The translations under genes were made by a program, and so were the position numbers. A stretch of DNA of 64,000 bases from contig NZ_JAAAPJ010000008.1 of assembly GCF_009909145.1 (NCBI RefSeq), forward strand, positions 1 to 64,000, written 5' to 3'. The stretch is from Corallococcus silvisoli (lineage in GTDB: Bacteria > Myxococcota > Myxococcia > Myxococcales > Myxococcaceae). Below the pieces are notes generated by a model that was not told where the DNA came from, ran no database searches, and was given only the letters and a program-made list of their open reading frames with translations. Positions within the stretch are counted from its first letter, which is position 1; each line of letters starts with the position of its first letter. Positions 14,290 through 23,435 of this stretch are shown piece after piece.

Positions 14290-15378
14290 ATGGAACTGCG
14301 CAAGAAGCTGGGCGCCATGGCCCTCCTGGCCACCGCGGCGATGGTGACTGCCGCTGGCTGTGGCGGTCGCGACACGGAAGATCCGACCCCCTCGTCGGAC
14401 GCTGGATGTACGGGCGTCTGCAGCACGGACGCGGGCACGGACGCGGGCCCCACCACGGACGCGGGGACGGACGCGGGCCCCACCACGGACGCGGGGACGG
14501 ACGCGGGCACGGATGCGGGCACGACGGGGCAGATCGCCGCGGCGCGCAAGGTGCCGTTCAACACCCTGGTCACGCTGCGCAACGTCGTCGTCACCGACAT
14601 CCACTACGAGAAGCTGAGCGACCAGGGCACCGGCCAGTGGCGTTCGTTCTTCTGGGTGACGGATCCGGCCTTCCCGAAGGAGGGCCTCTACATCAGCAAG
14701 TTCTATGACGACACGCCGGACATGTACCGGCCGCTGCCGGGCAACACCCTCGACATCGAGGGCTACTTCGGCACGGAGCCGAACTACTCGCCGTTCACCG
14801 GTCGCCGCCACCACCTGGCCAACGACTACCGCAACGCGAAGAAGTTGATCGTCACGGTCAAGGGTGACGCGGGCGTGGAGGCCCGGCCCGCGGCCAACGA
14901 GGTGACGGTGGAGGCCCTGAAGGCCTCCGTCGCGCTGGCCCAGAACGCCGCGCCCTTCCTGGGCACCCGCGTCCACCTGGCGGGTCCGCTGACCCTGACC
15001 AACCCCACGCCCACCGCCTTCATGCGGTTGGACAACGAGGACGCGGGCACCATCTACTACGGCTTCGAGGTCGGCGACGGCATCCTCGTCTACCACGACA
15101 AGACCCGCGACGAGACCTACAGCGACGGCGGCTCGAGGGTGGGCTGCGACTACCAGAAGGCGGCCCTGGATGGCGGGACGGTGACGTTCCCCAACGGCAT
15201 CAGCGGCGTCTGGGACACCTACACGTTCGCGGGTTGCACCAACGGCAGCTCGGACATCACCGGCTGCGGCAACAACACCTCCGACAGCGGCGTGCCGGGC
15301 ACCAACCTGCGCTACACCTACACGATCATCCCGCAGGGTTGTGACGACCTGCCGGGCGTCGTGACCCCCGCGCCGTAG
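14290..15378 (+). CDS. lipoprotein with Thr-Asp-Ala-Gly repeat spacer
   Basis: A 362-residue protein with a lipoprotein signal peptide (MELRKKLGAMALLATAAMVT, then AAGCGG with the lipidated Cys near residue 24). A repetitive TDAGTDAGPTTDAG spacer (about 46-77) leads to an unidentified beta-rich domain with NTLVTLRNVVVTDIHY, WRSFFWVTDP and LDIEGYFGTEPNYSPFTGR, a layout seen in myxobacterial surface proteins with OB-like folds. Several Cys residues near the end (GCDY, FAGC, TGCGNN, QGCDD) may form disulfides. Function unknown. GAGAGATACGA precedes the ATG. Confidence 0.8.
   Translation: MELRKKLGAMALLATAAMVTAAGCGGRDTEDPTPSSDAGCTGVCSTDAGTDAGPTTDAGTDAGPTTDAGTDAGTDAGTTGQIAAARKVPFNTLVTLRNVVVTDIHYEKLSDQGTGQWRSFFWVTDPAFPKEGLYISKFYDDTPDMYRPLPGNTLDIEGYFGTEPNYSPFTGRRHHLANDYRNAKKLIVTVKGDAGVEARPAANEVTVEALKASVALAQNAAPFLGTRVHLAGPLTLTNPTPTAFMRLDNEDAGTIYYGFEVGDGILVYHDKTRDETYSDGGSRVGCDYQKAALDGGTVTFPNGISGVWDTYTFAGCTNGSSDITGCGNNTSDSGVPGTNLRYTYTIIPQGCDDLPGVVTPAP
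14428..14523 (+). repeat. tandem repeat encoding TDAG units
   Basis: Head-to-tail copies of ACGGACGCGGGC(A/C)C with interspersed CACC, coding for Thr-Asp-Ala-Gly. The repeat is in frame and nearly perfect at DNA level, so its length may vary between strains. Confidence 0.75.
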
Positions 15379-15424
15379 CCGTCCGCCTCTCCGGCCGGGG
15401 GCAGTCCCCGGTCCGCCTGGCCCT

Positions 15425-15455
15425 CCGCCTCCCACGGCCCGTCCGTGGGGGGCGG
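15425..15455 (+). terminator. terminator-like hairpin after the TDAG lipoprotein
   Basis: CCGCC-T-CCCACGG (15425-15437) and CCGTGGG-G-GGCGG (15443-15455) pair around a CCCGT loop; TCGTGTTTCT follows. It closes the lipoprotein gene and makes a GTG start of the next gene at 15445, inside this stem, unlikely. Confidence 0.55.
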
Positions 15456-15555
15456 TCGTGTTTCTGGGGAGGGGAGGCGCGAAAGTTCGCGTGGCTCCTC
15501 CGGGTTGCCTACAGTCCTCGCCCGGGCGGGTCCGACGGCTCCCCCCGGGCCAGGA

Positions 15556-18390
15556 ATGCAGGTAGGCTCCGGACACAGTTCAAAGTTCCACCCGCGGCCC
15601 ACACCTTCCACGTCCTTGAGCTCGCCTCAGACGGCCACCCCGTTCGGAAAGTACCTGCTCATCAAGCGCCTCGCGCTGGGCGGGATGGCGGAGCTGTTCC
15701 TGGCGCACAAGCCGCCGGACCCCACGCTGGTGGTCATCAAGCGGATCCTCCCGTACCTCTCCGAGGAGCCGGAGTTCGTCCAGATGTTCCTGGACGAGGC
15801 GCGCATCGCCGCCCAGCTGCACCACCCCAACATCGTGCAGGTGCACGAGCTGGGGAAGGAGGGCGACAACATCTTCATCTGCATGGAGTACGTGGAGGGC
15901 GTCGACCTGCGCCGCGTGCTCGTGGAGGAGGCCAAGTTCGGCGCCTCCATGCCGTACGGTGTCGCGGCGAAGATCTGCGCGAGCATCGCCGCGGGCCTGG
16001 ACCATGCGCACTTCAGCCGGGGCGTGGATGGCCGCCCGTTGGAGCTGATCCACCGGGACGTCAGCCCGCAGAACGTGATGCTCGCCTACGACGGGCGCGT
16101 GAAGCTCGTCGACTTCGGCATCGCCAAGGCTGGCGCGTTCATGGAGCGCAGCAAGCCGGGCGTCATCAAGGGGAAGTTCCTCTACCTGTCGCCCGAGCAG
16201 ATCATGCAGGAGCGGCTGGACCACCGGGCGGACATCTACGCGCTCGGGGTGATGCTCTACGAGATCACCACCGGCAAGCAGCCCTTCCACCGGCCCACCA
16301 CGGAAGGCATCCTCTACGCCATCCGGCATGAGGAGGCGACGCCGCCGCACCTGGTGCGCCCGGACTATCCGCCGGCCCTGTCGCGCATCGTGATGCGCTG
16401 CCTGGTGAAGGACCGCACCCAGCGCTACCAGCGGGCCTCCGATGTTCGCGTGGAGCTGGAGGCCTTCCTGGCCTCCGGCGTCCTCAAGCAGAGCCTGGAC
16501 GTCGCGCAGTACATCGCGCGCCTGTTGGGGGAGGCGGAGGAGCGCACCGTGCTCCACATCCCCCCGGCGAAGCGCGCGGGCCGGCACGAGCCCACCGTGC
16601 CCTTGCCGTCCCTGCGGACGCCTCCGCCGCCGCCGGTGCCCGACCTGCCGGAGGACACGGCCGCGAGGACGCTGCCGCTGGCCAGAGCGGAGGACACGGC
16701 CGCGCGCACCCTGCCGCTGGCGGGGCTCGAGGACACGGCCGCGAGGACGCTGCCGCTGGCCGAGGCGGAGGACACCGCGTCCCGCACCCTGCCACTGAAC
16801 GAGGACACCGGGGCCCGCACCCTGCCGCTGGCCGGTTCCGGGTCGCAGGGCCGGGGGGCATCGCCGCTGACGCCCGTGGGGCTCGTGGCGCGGCCTCCCT
16901 CGCGCAGGCCCACGAGCGAGGCCGCGGCGCTGCGCACCTGGGACGCGGAGGAGGGGGAGCCCGAGACGCAGATGGCGCTGCCGCGCGACCTGCCCACGGG
17001 CCAGGGCGACGACGAGGACGACGACTTCGGAGAGTCCACCGCCGTGGGGACGATGCCCGGCGCGCCCACGCCTCGCCGGAACCTGGAGCCCGTGCTGGAG
17101 GAAGAGGTCTGGGACGAGGCGGAGGAGGACGACGCTGACTCCACCGTGCCCCAGCGCGCGCGCCGCCCACGGGCCGTCGTTCCCGCGCCCCTGCCGGTGC
17201 GGCGAGGCGGTCCCCCGGAGCCCACCGCGCGCTCTGGCCCCGCGGGAGATCGTGCGCGTCGTTCGCCGTCGAGCGTGGCCCTGCCGCGCGGGGGCGCGGA
17301 CGATCCGTTCGCGCCCTCACCCCGCCGGACACCGTCCTACGCGCAGGAGGACGGCGACACTCCGCCGCCCTCGAACCCGCGCCGGTCGGGCATGGCGCCC
17401 GCCGAGGACGGCCGCTCCGAGCCCTTGTCGTCCGGGCCCCGCCGCATGGGGGGCACGGGGGAGGACAGCCGTGGGCCGCAGGCATCGGGCCCGAGGCGTC
17501 AGAGCACTCCCTCCAGCGACGCGAACCGCTCCGCGCCACCCGTGGGGCCGCGGAACGTCCGCCCTCCGCCGCGTCCCTCGCCCGAGGACGAGGAGCGCTT
17601 CTCCACCGACCCGGGGGCGTCCGGGGTGAGCCTCACGGACCCGACGCCCGTCCAGTCGTTGGATCCCGATGACGACGAGTCCACCGTCGGCTTCCAGGCG
17701 CCGCGCCGGCCGCCCCGCAGGCCCGTGCGCGCCCCCGTACAGGACGAAGCGGACGACGACGAGGGCCTCGACACCTACGATGCCGCCCCGCCGCCCCGGC
17801 GCTCGCGCACCGTCGTGGTGCTGGTGGTGGCCACGCTGCTGCTCGCCGTGCTGTGCGTGGGTGTCGCCTGGTTGATGGGCGTCTTCAGCCCGGAGGCCCA
17901 GGCCCCTCCCGCGCCGGCGAAGGTGCCCGCGATGCGAGGCTCGCCGCGCCCCGGCCCCACCGGCGCCGCGCCCGCGAATCCGCCCTCGCCGCCCGCGCCC
18001 GTTCCCGCCCCGAGCGAGGCCGCGACACCGCCGCCCTCCGAGCCCGTCCTCGCGGACACCGCCGGAGCGCCGGATGCGGGGCTCGCGGTGGCCACCAGCG
18101 CTCCGGAGGTGCCGGTCCCGCCGGCCCCGGAACCGGCGGCTCCCACCGAGACGCCCGTCCCCCCCACCACCGTGGACGTCCGCTTCGAGGCCCCGGTCCG
18201 CACGGTGCTGGGCCGCCCGGGGGGCGGGAAGCTGCCCATCAACGAGGTCGTCGCCCTGGCCCCCGGCCCGCTCCGCGTCCAGTACACATGTCCGGGAAAG
18301 CGGGCACCTCGGGGGATTGAGACCTACAATGTCCGACCTGTAGCCGGGGAACTCCAGACGCTCCGGGTCCCCTGCCGGAGGCGACGCTAA
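15556..18390 (+). CDS. Hanks-type serine/threonine protein kinase with long repeat linker
   Basis: A 944-residue kinase counted from ATG 15556; an in-frame GTG at 15445 is inside a hairpin and a TTG at 15617 is possible. The kinase domain (about 30-310) has LALGGMAEL (39-47), VVIKRIL, HRDVSPQN with Asp near 168, DFG and SPEQ. A ~430-residue low-complexity linker follows, with five EDTAARTLPLA-type repeats near 365-425. A membrane segment lies at about 752-775 (LVVATLLLAVLCVGVAWLMGVF) and a Pro-rich periplasmic tail of ~165 residues ends in a small domain with VQYTCPGKRAP. It is likely a membrane sensor kinase; no linked phosphatase or substrate gene is seen. Confidence 0.9.
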   Translation: MQVGSGHSSKFHPRPTPSTSLSSPQTATPFGKYLLIKRLALGGMAELFLAHKPPDPTLVVIKRILPYLSEEPEFVQMFLDEARIAAQLHHPNIVQVHELGKEGDNIFICMEYVEGVDLRRVLVEEAKFGASMPYGVAAKICASIAAGLDHAHFSRGVDGRPLELIHRDVSPQNVMLAYDGRVKLVDFGIAKAGAFMERSKPGVIKGKFLYLSPEQIMQERLDHRADIYALGVMLYEITTGKQPFHRPTTEGILYAIRHEEATPPHLVRPDYPPALSRIVMRCLVKDRTQRYQRASDVRVELEAFLASGVLKQSLDVAQYIARLLGEAEERTVLHIPPAKRAGRHEPTVPLPSLRTPPPPPVPDLPEDTAARTLPLARAEDTAARTLPLAGLEDTAARTLPLAEAEDTASRTLPLNEDTGARTLPLAGSGSQGRGASPLTPVGLVARPPSRRPTSEAAALRTWDAEEGEPETQMALPRDLPTGQGDDEDDDFGESTAVGTMPGAPTPRRNLEPVLEEEVWDEAEEDDADSTVPQRARRPRAVVPAPLPVRRGGPPEPTARSGPAGDRARRSPSSVALPRGGADDPFAPSPRRTPSYAQEDGDTPPPSNPRRSGMAPAEDGRSEPLSSGPRRMGGTGEDSRGPQASGPRRQSTPSSDANRSAPPVGPRNVRPPPRPSPEDEERFSTDPGASGVSLTDPTPVQSLDPDDDESTVGFQAPRRPPRRPVRAPVQDEADDDEGLDTYDAAPPPRRSRTVVVLVVATLLLAVLCVGVAWLMGVFSPEAQAPPAPAKVPAMRGSPRPGPTGAAPANPPSPPAPVPAPSEAATPPPSEPVLADTAGAPDAGLAVATSAPEVPVPPAPEPAAPTETPVPPTTVDVRFEAPVRTVLGRPGGGKLPINEVVALAPGPLRVQYTCPGKRAPRGIETYNVRPVAGELQTLRVPCRRRR
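16651..16833 (+). repeat. five tandem units encoding EDTAARTLPLA
   Basis: Three 39-bp units and two shorter 33-bp units, each beginning GAGGACAC, encode EDT(A/G)(A/S)RTLPL. Each unit carries two conserved threonines separated by an Arg. The repeat lies in the kinase linker. Confidence 0.8.
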
Positions 18391-18515
18391 TCAGGACGGC
18401 CACTTGCTCGTATGCGGCATCCGCACCCTGCGGAGGACACGTAGGACCGGGTAAGCTTGAGTGCCCTTAAGTCGTTGGAATTCCTTGGCTTTCCACCAGG
18501 CGGGCGCGTTTACAC

Positions 18516-19355
18516 ATGTCAGAGGGGTCCGTAGACTCCGCCCCCTCTATGGCTCGCGCGAAGAAGCAGAAGAACATCAACCGACAGAGGACCTACCCCG
18601 CGGGGAGGGTGGCCCGGCAGCTCCCGGTCGCCCCCGAGCCCAACCGACTGGTGAAGGTGTGGCGGCGCGTGCTGGAGCGGAGGCTGCGCACGCGGCTGCG
18701 GGGCAAGGTGGCGGTGGAGATCCACGACAACACGCACACGATGCTGACCTTCCAGCGTCAGCGGGCGCTGTGGCGGCTGCGGCTGCACCACATGTTCCTG
18801 GCCGCGCCGGATGACGTGCTCCAGGCGCTCGCCAGCTTCGTCCGCAAGGGGGACGCGGATGCCAGCGCCCTCCTGGACCGGTACATCGAGCGCAACCGCA
18901 TCTTCATCCGCCGGCTGTCACCGGCGCAGATGCGCAAGCGGCTGCGGCTGTCGCCGGTGGGGCGCTACCATGACCTGGGGCGCATCTACGAGAAGCTCAA
19001 CGAGCGCTACTTCCAGAGCCGCATCGACGCGGCCATCACCTACGGGCCGGCGCCCCGGGTGAAGGGGCCGCGCAAGAGCATCAAGATGGGCTCGTACTCG
19101 GCGGACTCGAAGGTCATCCGCATCCACCCGGCGTTGGACCAGCCGCTGGTGCCCCGCTATTTCGTGGAGTGGATCGTCTTCCACGAGATGCTGCACCACG
19201 TCTACCGCGCGCGCCGGGGGGAGGACGGCCGGCGCTGCATCCACCCGCCGGAGCTGATGGAGCACGAGAAGCGCTTCCACGACTACCAGCGGGCGCTCGC
19301 CTGGGAGCGGGAGAACCTGGACCTGCTCCTGTGCGCCCGGACGGAGCAGGCCTGA
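18516..19355 (+). CDS. SprT-like zinc metallopeptidase domain protein
   Basis: A 279-residue protein with a basic N-terminal ~60 residues and the zinc motif HEMLHH at about 223-228 (HExxH), preceded by PRYFVEWIVFHE and followed by RRCIHPPELMEHEKRFHD, which could supply the third ligand. The block YFQSRIDAAITYG matches the SprT/YgjP-type pattern (YF...I.W.). Such proteases act in the cytosol or on DNA-bound proteins. ATG 18549 (MARAKKQKN) is an alternative start; neither start has a strong ribosome site. Confidence 0.75.
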   Translation: MSEGSVDSAPSMARAKKQKNINRQRTYPAGRVARQLPVAPEPNRLVKVWRRVLERRLRTRLRGKVAVEIHDNTHTMLTFQRQRALWRLRLHHMFLAAPDDVLQALASFVRKGDADASALLDRYIERNRIFIRRLSPAQMRKRLRLSPVGRYHDLGRIYEKLNERYFQSRIDAAITYGPAPRVKGPRKSIKMGSYSADSKVIRIHPALDQPLVPRYFVEWIVFHEMLHHVYRARRGEDGRRCIHPPELMEHEKRFHDYQRALAWERENLDLLLCARTEQA

Positions 19356-19376
19356 GGCAGGCCCAGCCCGGGGTCG

Positions 19377-20555
19377 TCAGGGCAGGATGAGGCCGCCCGG
19401 GCCGCGCCGCTCGTCCGAGGGCGCGGCCTGCGGCCCTCCGGCGGACGGGGCCGCCTGGGCCTGCGCGCCCGCCGCGGCCAGGGCCACGACCTTGGCGAAG
19501 AGCGTCTCCGCGAAGCGGGAGAACGGCTCGTCGAGCCCGTGGAAGAGCCGGCGGGCCTCGCCCCTCGCGATGTCCGCCTGGAGGGCCCGCTGGGTGGCGT
19601 CGAAGAAGGCCGCCATCCGCCACAGCCGGCGCGCGTAGCGCTGGCGCACCTCCGGGGTGAAGAAGGCCCGCGCCGCGTCCTGGACCCGCTGCCGCACCTG
19701 CTCCTGGCGCTGCGCGGCGCTCAAGGACAGCGGGCTCGTGGCCAGCGCTTGGATCTGATCCATCAACCCGCGCACCTGCGCGTCGGGCGGCAGCCACTCC
19801 GCGATCTCCGCCGTCGCGTGGAGCTGATCGCCCTCCAGGACCCGGCGCGCGTCCTCGGGTTCGGGGGGGGGGAGGGGCTCGGGCGTTTCCAGCGGCTGCA
19901 CGCCGTGGTGGCGCAGCGCGGCCTCCAGGTCGGGCGGGAAGGGCGTGCGGGTACGCAGGTTGAGGGCCGCGGCCTCCGCGAGCAGCCGGGCCCCTTCCTC
20001 CCGGGAAACCTCCATGCCGAAGCCGTTGCGCAGGCCGTGCTTGAGGATGCGGCGGATGTCGCCCCGGCTCTGCTCCGTGCGGGTCAGCTCCTGCACCCCC
20101 TGCTCATCCGACGCGATGACCTGGAGCAGCTCCACGCCGCCGCGCACCACGCGGGTGAGCAGCAGGCCGTACTGCCCCGTGGAGGACATGACCGTCACCA
20201 GCGTTGGCAGCGTCTCCGGAGCCGCGGAGGGCGGCGCCTCCCTGGGCGCCTCTGGCGGGGTGACGCCGCGCGAGCGCAGCCGGTAGAGCGCCTTCTTCGC
20301 CGCCTTGGCCAGCGGCTTCACCGACGAGGCGGACAGGGCCTCCGGCAGCGCCGCGTGCCCCGCCAGCACGGCGGCCTCCAGCACCGCGCCCGCCAGGGGC
20401 TCCGGCAGGGCCTCCACGGACGCGGCGGACGCGGCGGCCACGTCGTTCGCGAGCCTGCGGGCCTGCTCGACGTCCGCCTCGGGGAAGGAGGGCAGGGGCG
20501 TGCCGGCGCGCAGCGCGTCCAGCAGGGGGCGGGGCTCGGTGGAGACAGGGCTCAT
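19377..20555 (-). CDS. hypothetical protein, helical, no recognised domain
   Basis: A 392-residue, Ala/Glu/Arg-rich protein from ATG 20555. An N-terminal helical region (ALPEPLAGAVLEAAVLAGHAALPEA, cut here for length in two helices) is followed by a KKALYRLRSRGV basic helix, a central beta-rich part TLVTVMSSTGQYGLLLTRVV, and a C-terminal helical region with FFTPEVRQRYARRLWRMAAFF. No signal peptide or membrane segment. The style suggests a cytosolic structural or regulatory protein. It lies 23 bases downstream of the following membrane-protein gene on the same strand, so the two probably form an operon. Confidence 0.7.
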   Translation of the reverse strand: MSPVSTEPRPLLDALRAGTPLPSFPEADVEQARRLANDVAAASAASVEALPEPLAGAVLEAAVLAGHAALPEALSASSVKPLAKAAKKALYRLRSRGVTPPEAPREAPPSAAPETLPTLVTVMSSTGQYGLLLTRVVRGGVELLQVIASDEQGVQELTRTEQSRGDIRRILKHGLRNGFGMEVSREEGARLLAEAAALNLRTRTPFPPDLEAALRHHGVQPLETPEPLPPPEPEDARRVLEGDQLHATAEIAEWLPPDAQVRGLMDQIQALATSPLSLSAAQRQEQVRQRVQDAARAFFTPEVRQRYARRLWRMAAFFDATQRALQADIARGEARRLFHGLDEPFSRFAETLFAKVVALAAAGAQAQAAPSAGGPQAAPSDERRGPGGLILP

Positions 20556-20578
20556 GCGCCGGGTTTCTACTTCACGCG

Positions 20579-22141
20579 CTACCGCCGCCGCACCAGCCAG
20601 CTCCTCCCGGACTGTCCCACGATGACCAACTCCGACTGGAGTCGTCCTCCGAACACGCGGGAGGGATGCGCTCCGCGCACGAGGAAGTGGTCGTACCAGA
20701 CGCCCTGCGTCGCGTAGTCCAGCTCCTGGGGGCGCCACTCGGAGGGGAAGGTGGGGGGCACCTCGCCCCGGTAGCGCAGGGGCGAATGCGGCGTGCTGGC
20801 GAAGGTGAAGTTGGGCACGCCACCACGCTCGCGCGCCAGCACCGCCGCGCCATGCAGGAAGACGGGGAAGCGCACCACCCGGGAGCCCGCGTCGAACACC
20901 AGCCCCATCACCTTCGGCCGCGCGCCGGTGACGTCGGCGAGCGCGTCCCACTCGCGGGCCTCCTCCGCGAAGTCGCGGAAGCCCCGGCCCATCACGAACG
21001 CCAGCAGCAGCGCGCTCGCCGCCGCCGCCAGCCCCAGGGGCCGCCGCCACTCGACGCGCGTGGCCGGCATGCTCACCACCAGGAGCGCCGCGGCCAGGTG
21101 CGCGTAGCGTGTGTTGAGGTAGTAGACGTACCCCCGGATGTCGAAGGGCAGCAGGAAGAACAGCGCCAGCGCCAGCCCCCCCAGCCCCAGCAGCCGCCAG
21201 CGCGCCACCGGTCCCTCGCGGCGCGTCCCCGGCCGCAAGAGTCCCAGCACCCAGCCCGCCACCGCCACCGCGCCCACGGCGTACAGCGGCCACCGGTCCG
21301 AACCGTCGTGGAAGGTGTTGGCCAGCACCTGGAGGAACTCCGCGCGGTTCTGCGCGAAGCCCTTCCACGCCAGGTTCTGCGGCGAGAACGTGGGCCCCCA
21401 CGCCTTCCACGGCGCCCCGGGCTGGATGTCCGGCGGGTCGCCGAAGCGCAGCACCACCCACGCCAGGAACAGCGTCACGCCGGGCACCACGCCCGCCAGC
21501 GCTGGCACGCGGGCCCTCAGCCGGGCCCCCATGGTGGTGGCCCCCGCGTCCTCCGGCACCGGCGTGGTGAGCAGCAGCCACGGCAGCCCGAACGCCAGGA
21601 ACCCGAACGCCTGCACGTGGAAGAGCAGTACTGCCACCAGGCACGCCGCGAGCCCCACGCCCCACGCCCGGCGGCGCGGCACGTCCGTCAGCGTCCGCAC
21701 GAAGAGGCCACAGCACACCAGCGTCAGCGGCAGCGCCGCCAGGTAGTTGATGAAGCCCCACCCGAAGCTGTCTCCGTATGCCAGGGGCAGCGTGAGCAGC
21801 GCGGGCCAGGACGGCCGGCCCAGGGCGCGCAGCAGGAAGGCCATCCCCAGCGGCATCCCCACCACGTACGCCGTGAGGAAGACGCGGTTGGCCACCTCCA
21901 GCGGCAGCAGCCAGTTGAGCGCGCTGACCAGGTAGTAGTAGCCCAGGTACGGCGTCAGCGCGTGCCGCGCCTCGAAGAACGAGGGGTACAGCGTCGTCGG
22001 GTCATCCAGCCGGTGCAGCACGGAGATGAGGTACAGGTGCTGCGGCAGGTCCACCATGGGCAGGACGCGCGACACCCAGAGGGGCAGCGCGCCCAGCACG
22101 AGCGCGGCGGCGAAGGCGATGCGGGCGGTTCGGTTCGTCAC
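20579..22141 (-). CDS. polytopic membrane protein, glycosyltransferase-like
   Basis: About 520 residues from GTG 22141 with some ten hydrophobic segments. The first periplasmic loop carries LPMVDLPQHLYLISVLHRL, an Asp-containing loop after TM1 as in GT-C type polyprenyl-phosphate sugar transferases, and a C-terminal ~120-residue soluble domain ends RSWLVRRR. No known family signature is complete, so the GT-C link is only a structural analogy. The GTG lacks a good ribosome site; longer frames start upstream but would run into the divergent Cys-rich gene. Confidence 0.65.
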   Translation of the reverse strand: MTNRTARIAFAAALVLGALPLWVSRVLPMVDLPQHLYLISVLHRLDDPTTLYPSFFEARHALTPYLGYYYLVSALNWLLPLEVANRVFLTAYVVGMPLGMAFLLRALGRPSWPALLTLPLAYGDSFGWGFINYLAALPLTLVCCGLFVRTLTDVPRRRAWGVGLAACLVAVLLFHVQAFGFLAFGLPWLLLTTPVPEDAGATTMGARLRARVPALAGVVPGVTLFLAWVVLRFGDPPDIQPGAPWKAWGPTFSPQNLAWKGFAQNRAEFLQVLANTFHDGSDRWPLYAVGAVAVAGWVLGLLRPGTRREGPVARWRLLGLGGLALALFFLLPFDIRGYVYYLNTRYAHLAAALLVVSMPATRVEWRRPLGLAAAASALLLAFVMGRGFRDFAEEAREWDALADVTGARPKVMGLVFDAGSRVVRFPVFLHGAAVLARERGGVPNFTFASTPHSPLRYRGEVPPTFPSEWRPQELDYATQGVWYDHFLVRGAHPSRVFGGRLQSELVIVGQSGRSWLVRRR

Positions 22142-22311
22142 GGGCAGGAGGGCGCGGACTGTATGCGCGCGCCCCCGCGCCGGGCGAGCGCACCGTGTGC
22201 TCTGTTGATAGGTGGGTAAAGGTGCGCGCGAATGCCTTGGCAGGGGGAGTGGGCTGGGGTATAGGCCGGACTCGCGGGGGCCTTCACCGGTCCTCGCGAA
22301 GGAGAGCGGAC

Positions 22312-22686
22312 ATGGCACGCAGCGCGACGTTGATGACCGCGGGATTGCTGCTGGGCGGCCTGTGGCTGTTGCCCGCCACCGCCCATGCCTGCGAGGCCCA
22401 CGCGAAGGCGACCGCCTCCCAGGACAAGGCCCCGCCCTCCGCGACGCCTCCCCAGGCGAAGCAGGACGAGGCGCCCCGCCCCCTGGAGGAGCTGGACCAG
22501 CTGCTGACCGCGAAGTGCTCGTGCGGCAGCAAGGCGGACTGCACCTGCAAGCGCGGCAAGTGCGAATGCTCGAAGTGCTCGGGCCGCGCCGCGCCGCGTC
22601 AGGTGACGGATGCGCTGCGCGGCCGTCCCGCGACGCAGGAACTCCAGCAGGCGCGCTACGACGCGTCCGCGGGCGTCTTCATCTGA
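22312..22686 (+). CDS. small exported Cys-rich protein, metallothionein-like
   Basis: A 124-residue protein with a signal peptide (LMTAGLLLGGLWLLPATAHA, then C) and a cluster of eight cysteines in about 23 residues: CSCGSKADCTCKRGKCECSKC, similar in spacing to metallothioneins (CxC and CxxC pairs). AAGGAG lies 7 bases before ATG 22312. The C-terminal ~35 residues are polar. A role in binding copper or zinc in the periplasm or at the outer membrane is an inference from Cys spacing; the signal cleavage is followed by a Cys but the lipobox is not canonical. Confidence 0.7.
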   Translation: MARSATLMTAGLLLGGLWLLPATAHACEAHAKATASQDKAPPSATPPQAKQDEAPRPLEELDQLLTAKCSCGSKADCTCKRGKCECSKCSGRAAPRQVTDALRGRPATQELQQARYDASAGVFI

Positions 22687-22707
22687 AGTTGAAGTGAAGG
22701 TGCGTCA

Positions 22708-22731
22708 CCGGGGCCCTCGCGTGGGCCCCGG
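22708..22731. terminator. hairpin between convergent genes
   Basis: CCGGGGCCC (22708-22716) pairs with GGGCCCCGG (22723-22731) around TCGCGT. It sits between the stops of the Cys-rich and zinc-ribbon genes. No U-run. Confidence 0.5.
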
Positions 22732-22737
22732 ACGGCT

Positions 22738-23349
22738 TCAGGCCGCGGTGCTGGACGAGCGGCCGCGCGGCGCGGGGGTTCCACCCTCGGCGACGAGCAC
22801 GGGCCAGCCGCGCGCCATCGCCTCGCGGAAGAAGGCCGCCAGCTCGTACCGGCTGGTGTTCACCGCGCCCTGGAACGGGTCGATGAGGGCCTCCTCGCCC
22901 AGGCTCTGCTGCGAGGACAGCTGCACCGGGTGGCCGCAGCGCTCACAGCGGATGGACACCTGGCGCACCAGGGCGACCGGCACCGCGTAGCGGGCGCTGC
23001 ACTCGCCGCACTTCCACACCAGGGCGCGCTCGCCTGCCTCCCGCCGCGCCAGCTGCTCCAGCTCGTCCGCCATGCGCAGGAGCGCCGGCAGGTCCTGGGG
23101 CGGCTGGGCGAAGACGGCGCTGGGGCCAAAGCCCTTGCCCGGCGAACCCAGCGCGGGCGGCCGGTCTCCCTGGAGCAGGGCGCGCATGCGGTCCCTGGCC
23201 TTCAGGTCGCGGAACTCGGCGCCGGCGAGGGCGCGCTCCACCGCCTCGAGCACCGGCGGCAGGTCCGGCTCGAGGCGTTCGTCGTCCGGCAGCGTCTTGG
23301 GGAAGTCCACCAGCCGGTGGGCAGGAATTGCGAGGAATCGGAAGGCCAC
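22738..23349 (-). CDS. zinc-ribbon protein of unknown function
   Basis: A 203-residue protein from GTG 23349 (GGAAGAA just upstream). The N-terminal ~110 residues are helical without known motif; then WKCGECSARYAVPVALV and IRCERCGHPVQL form a CxxC...CxxC zinc ribbon of the MJ0042/putative regulatory type. The C-terminal ~45 residues contain YELAAFFREAMARGWPVLVAE. Zinc-ribbon proteins of this kind are frequent in myxobacteria. Target unknown. Confidence 0.7.
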   Translation of the reverse strand: MAFRFLAIPAHRLVDFPKTLPDDERLEPDLPPVLEAVERALAGAEFRDLKARDRMRALLQGDRPPALGSPGKGFGPSAVFAQPPQDLPALLRMADELEQLARREAGERALVWKCGECSARYAVPVALVRQVSIRCERCGHPVQLSSQQSLGEEALIDPFQGAVNTSRYELAAFFREAMARGWPVLVAEGGTPAPRGRSSSTAA

Positions 23350-23435
23350 GCTTCTTCCATGGCACTTGGGCCCGCCATCCGCAAGACGCGAGTTTCCAAA
23401 CCTGGGACGCGGACGACAGTCCGCTGGACGCCTCG

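Noticed and set aside
15445..15555. GTG start for the second Ser/Thr kinase at 15445
   Set aside because: It lies in a terminator-like hairpin and adds a Gly/Ser/Pro leader with no function; ATG 15556 is better.
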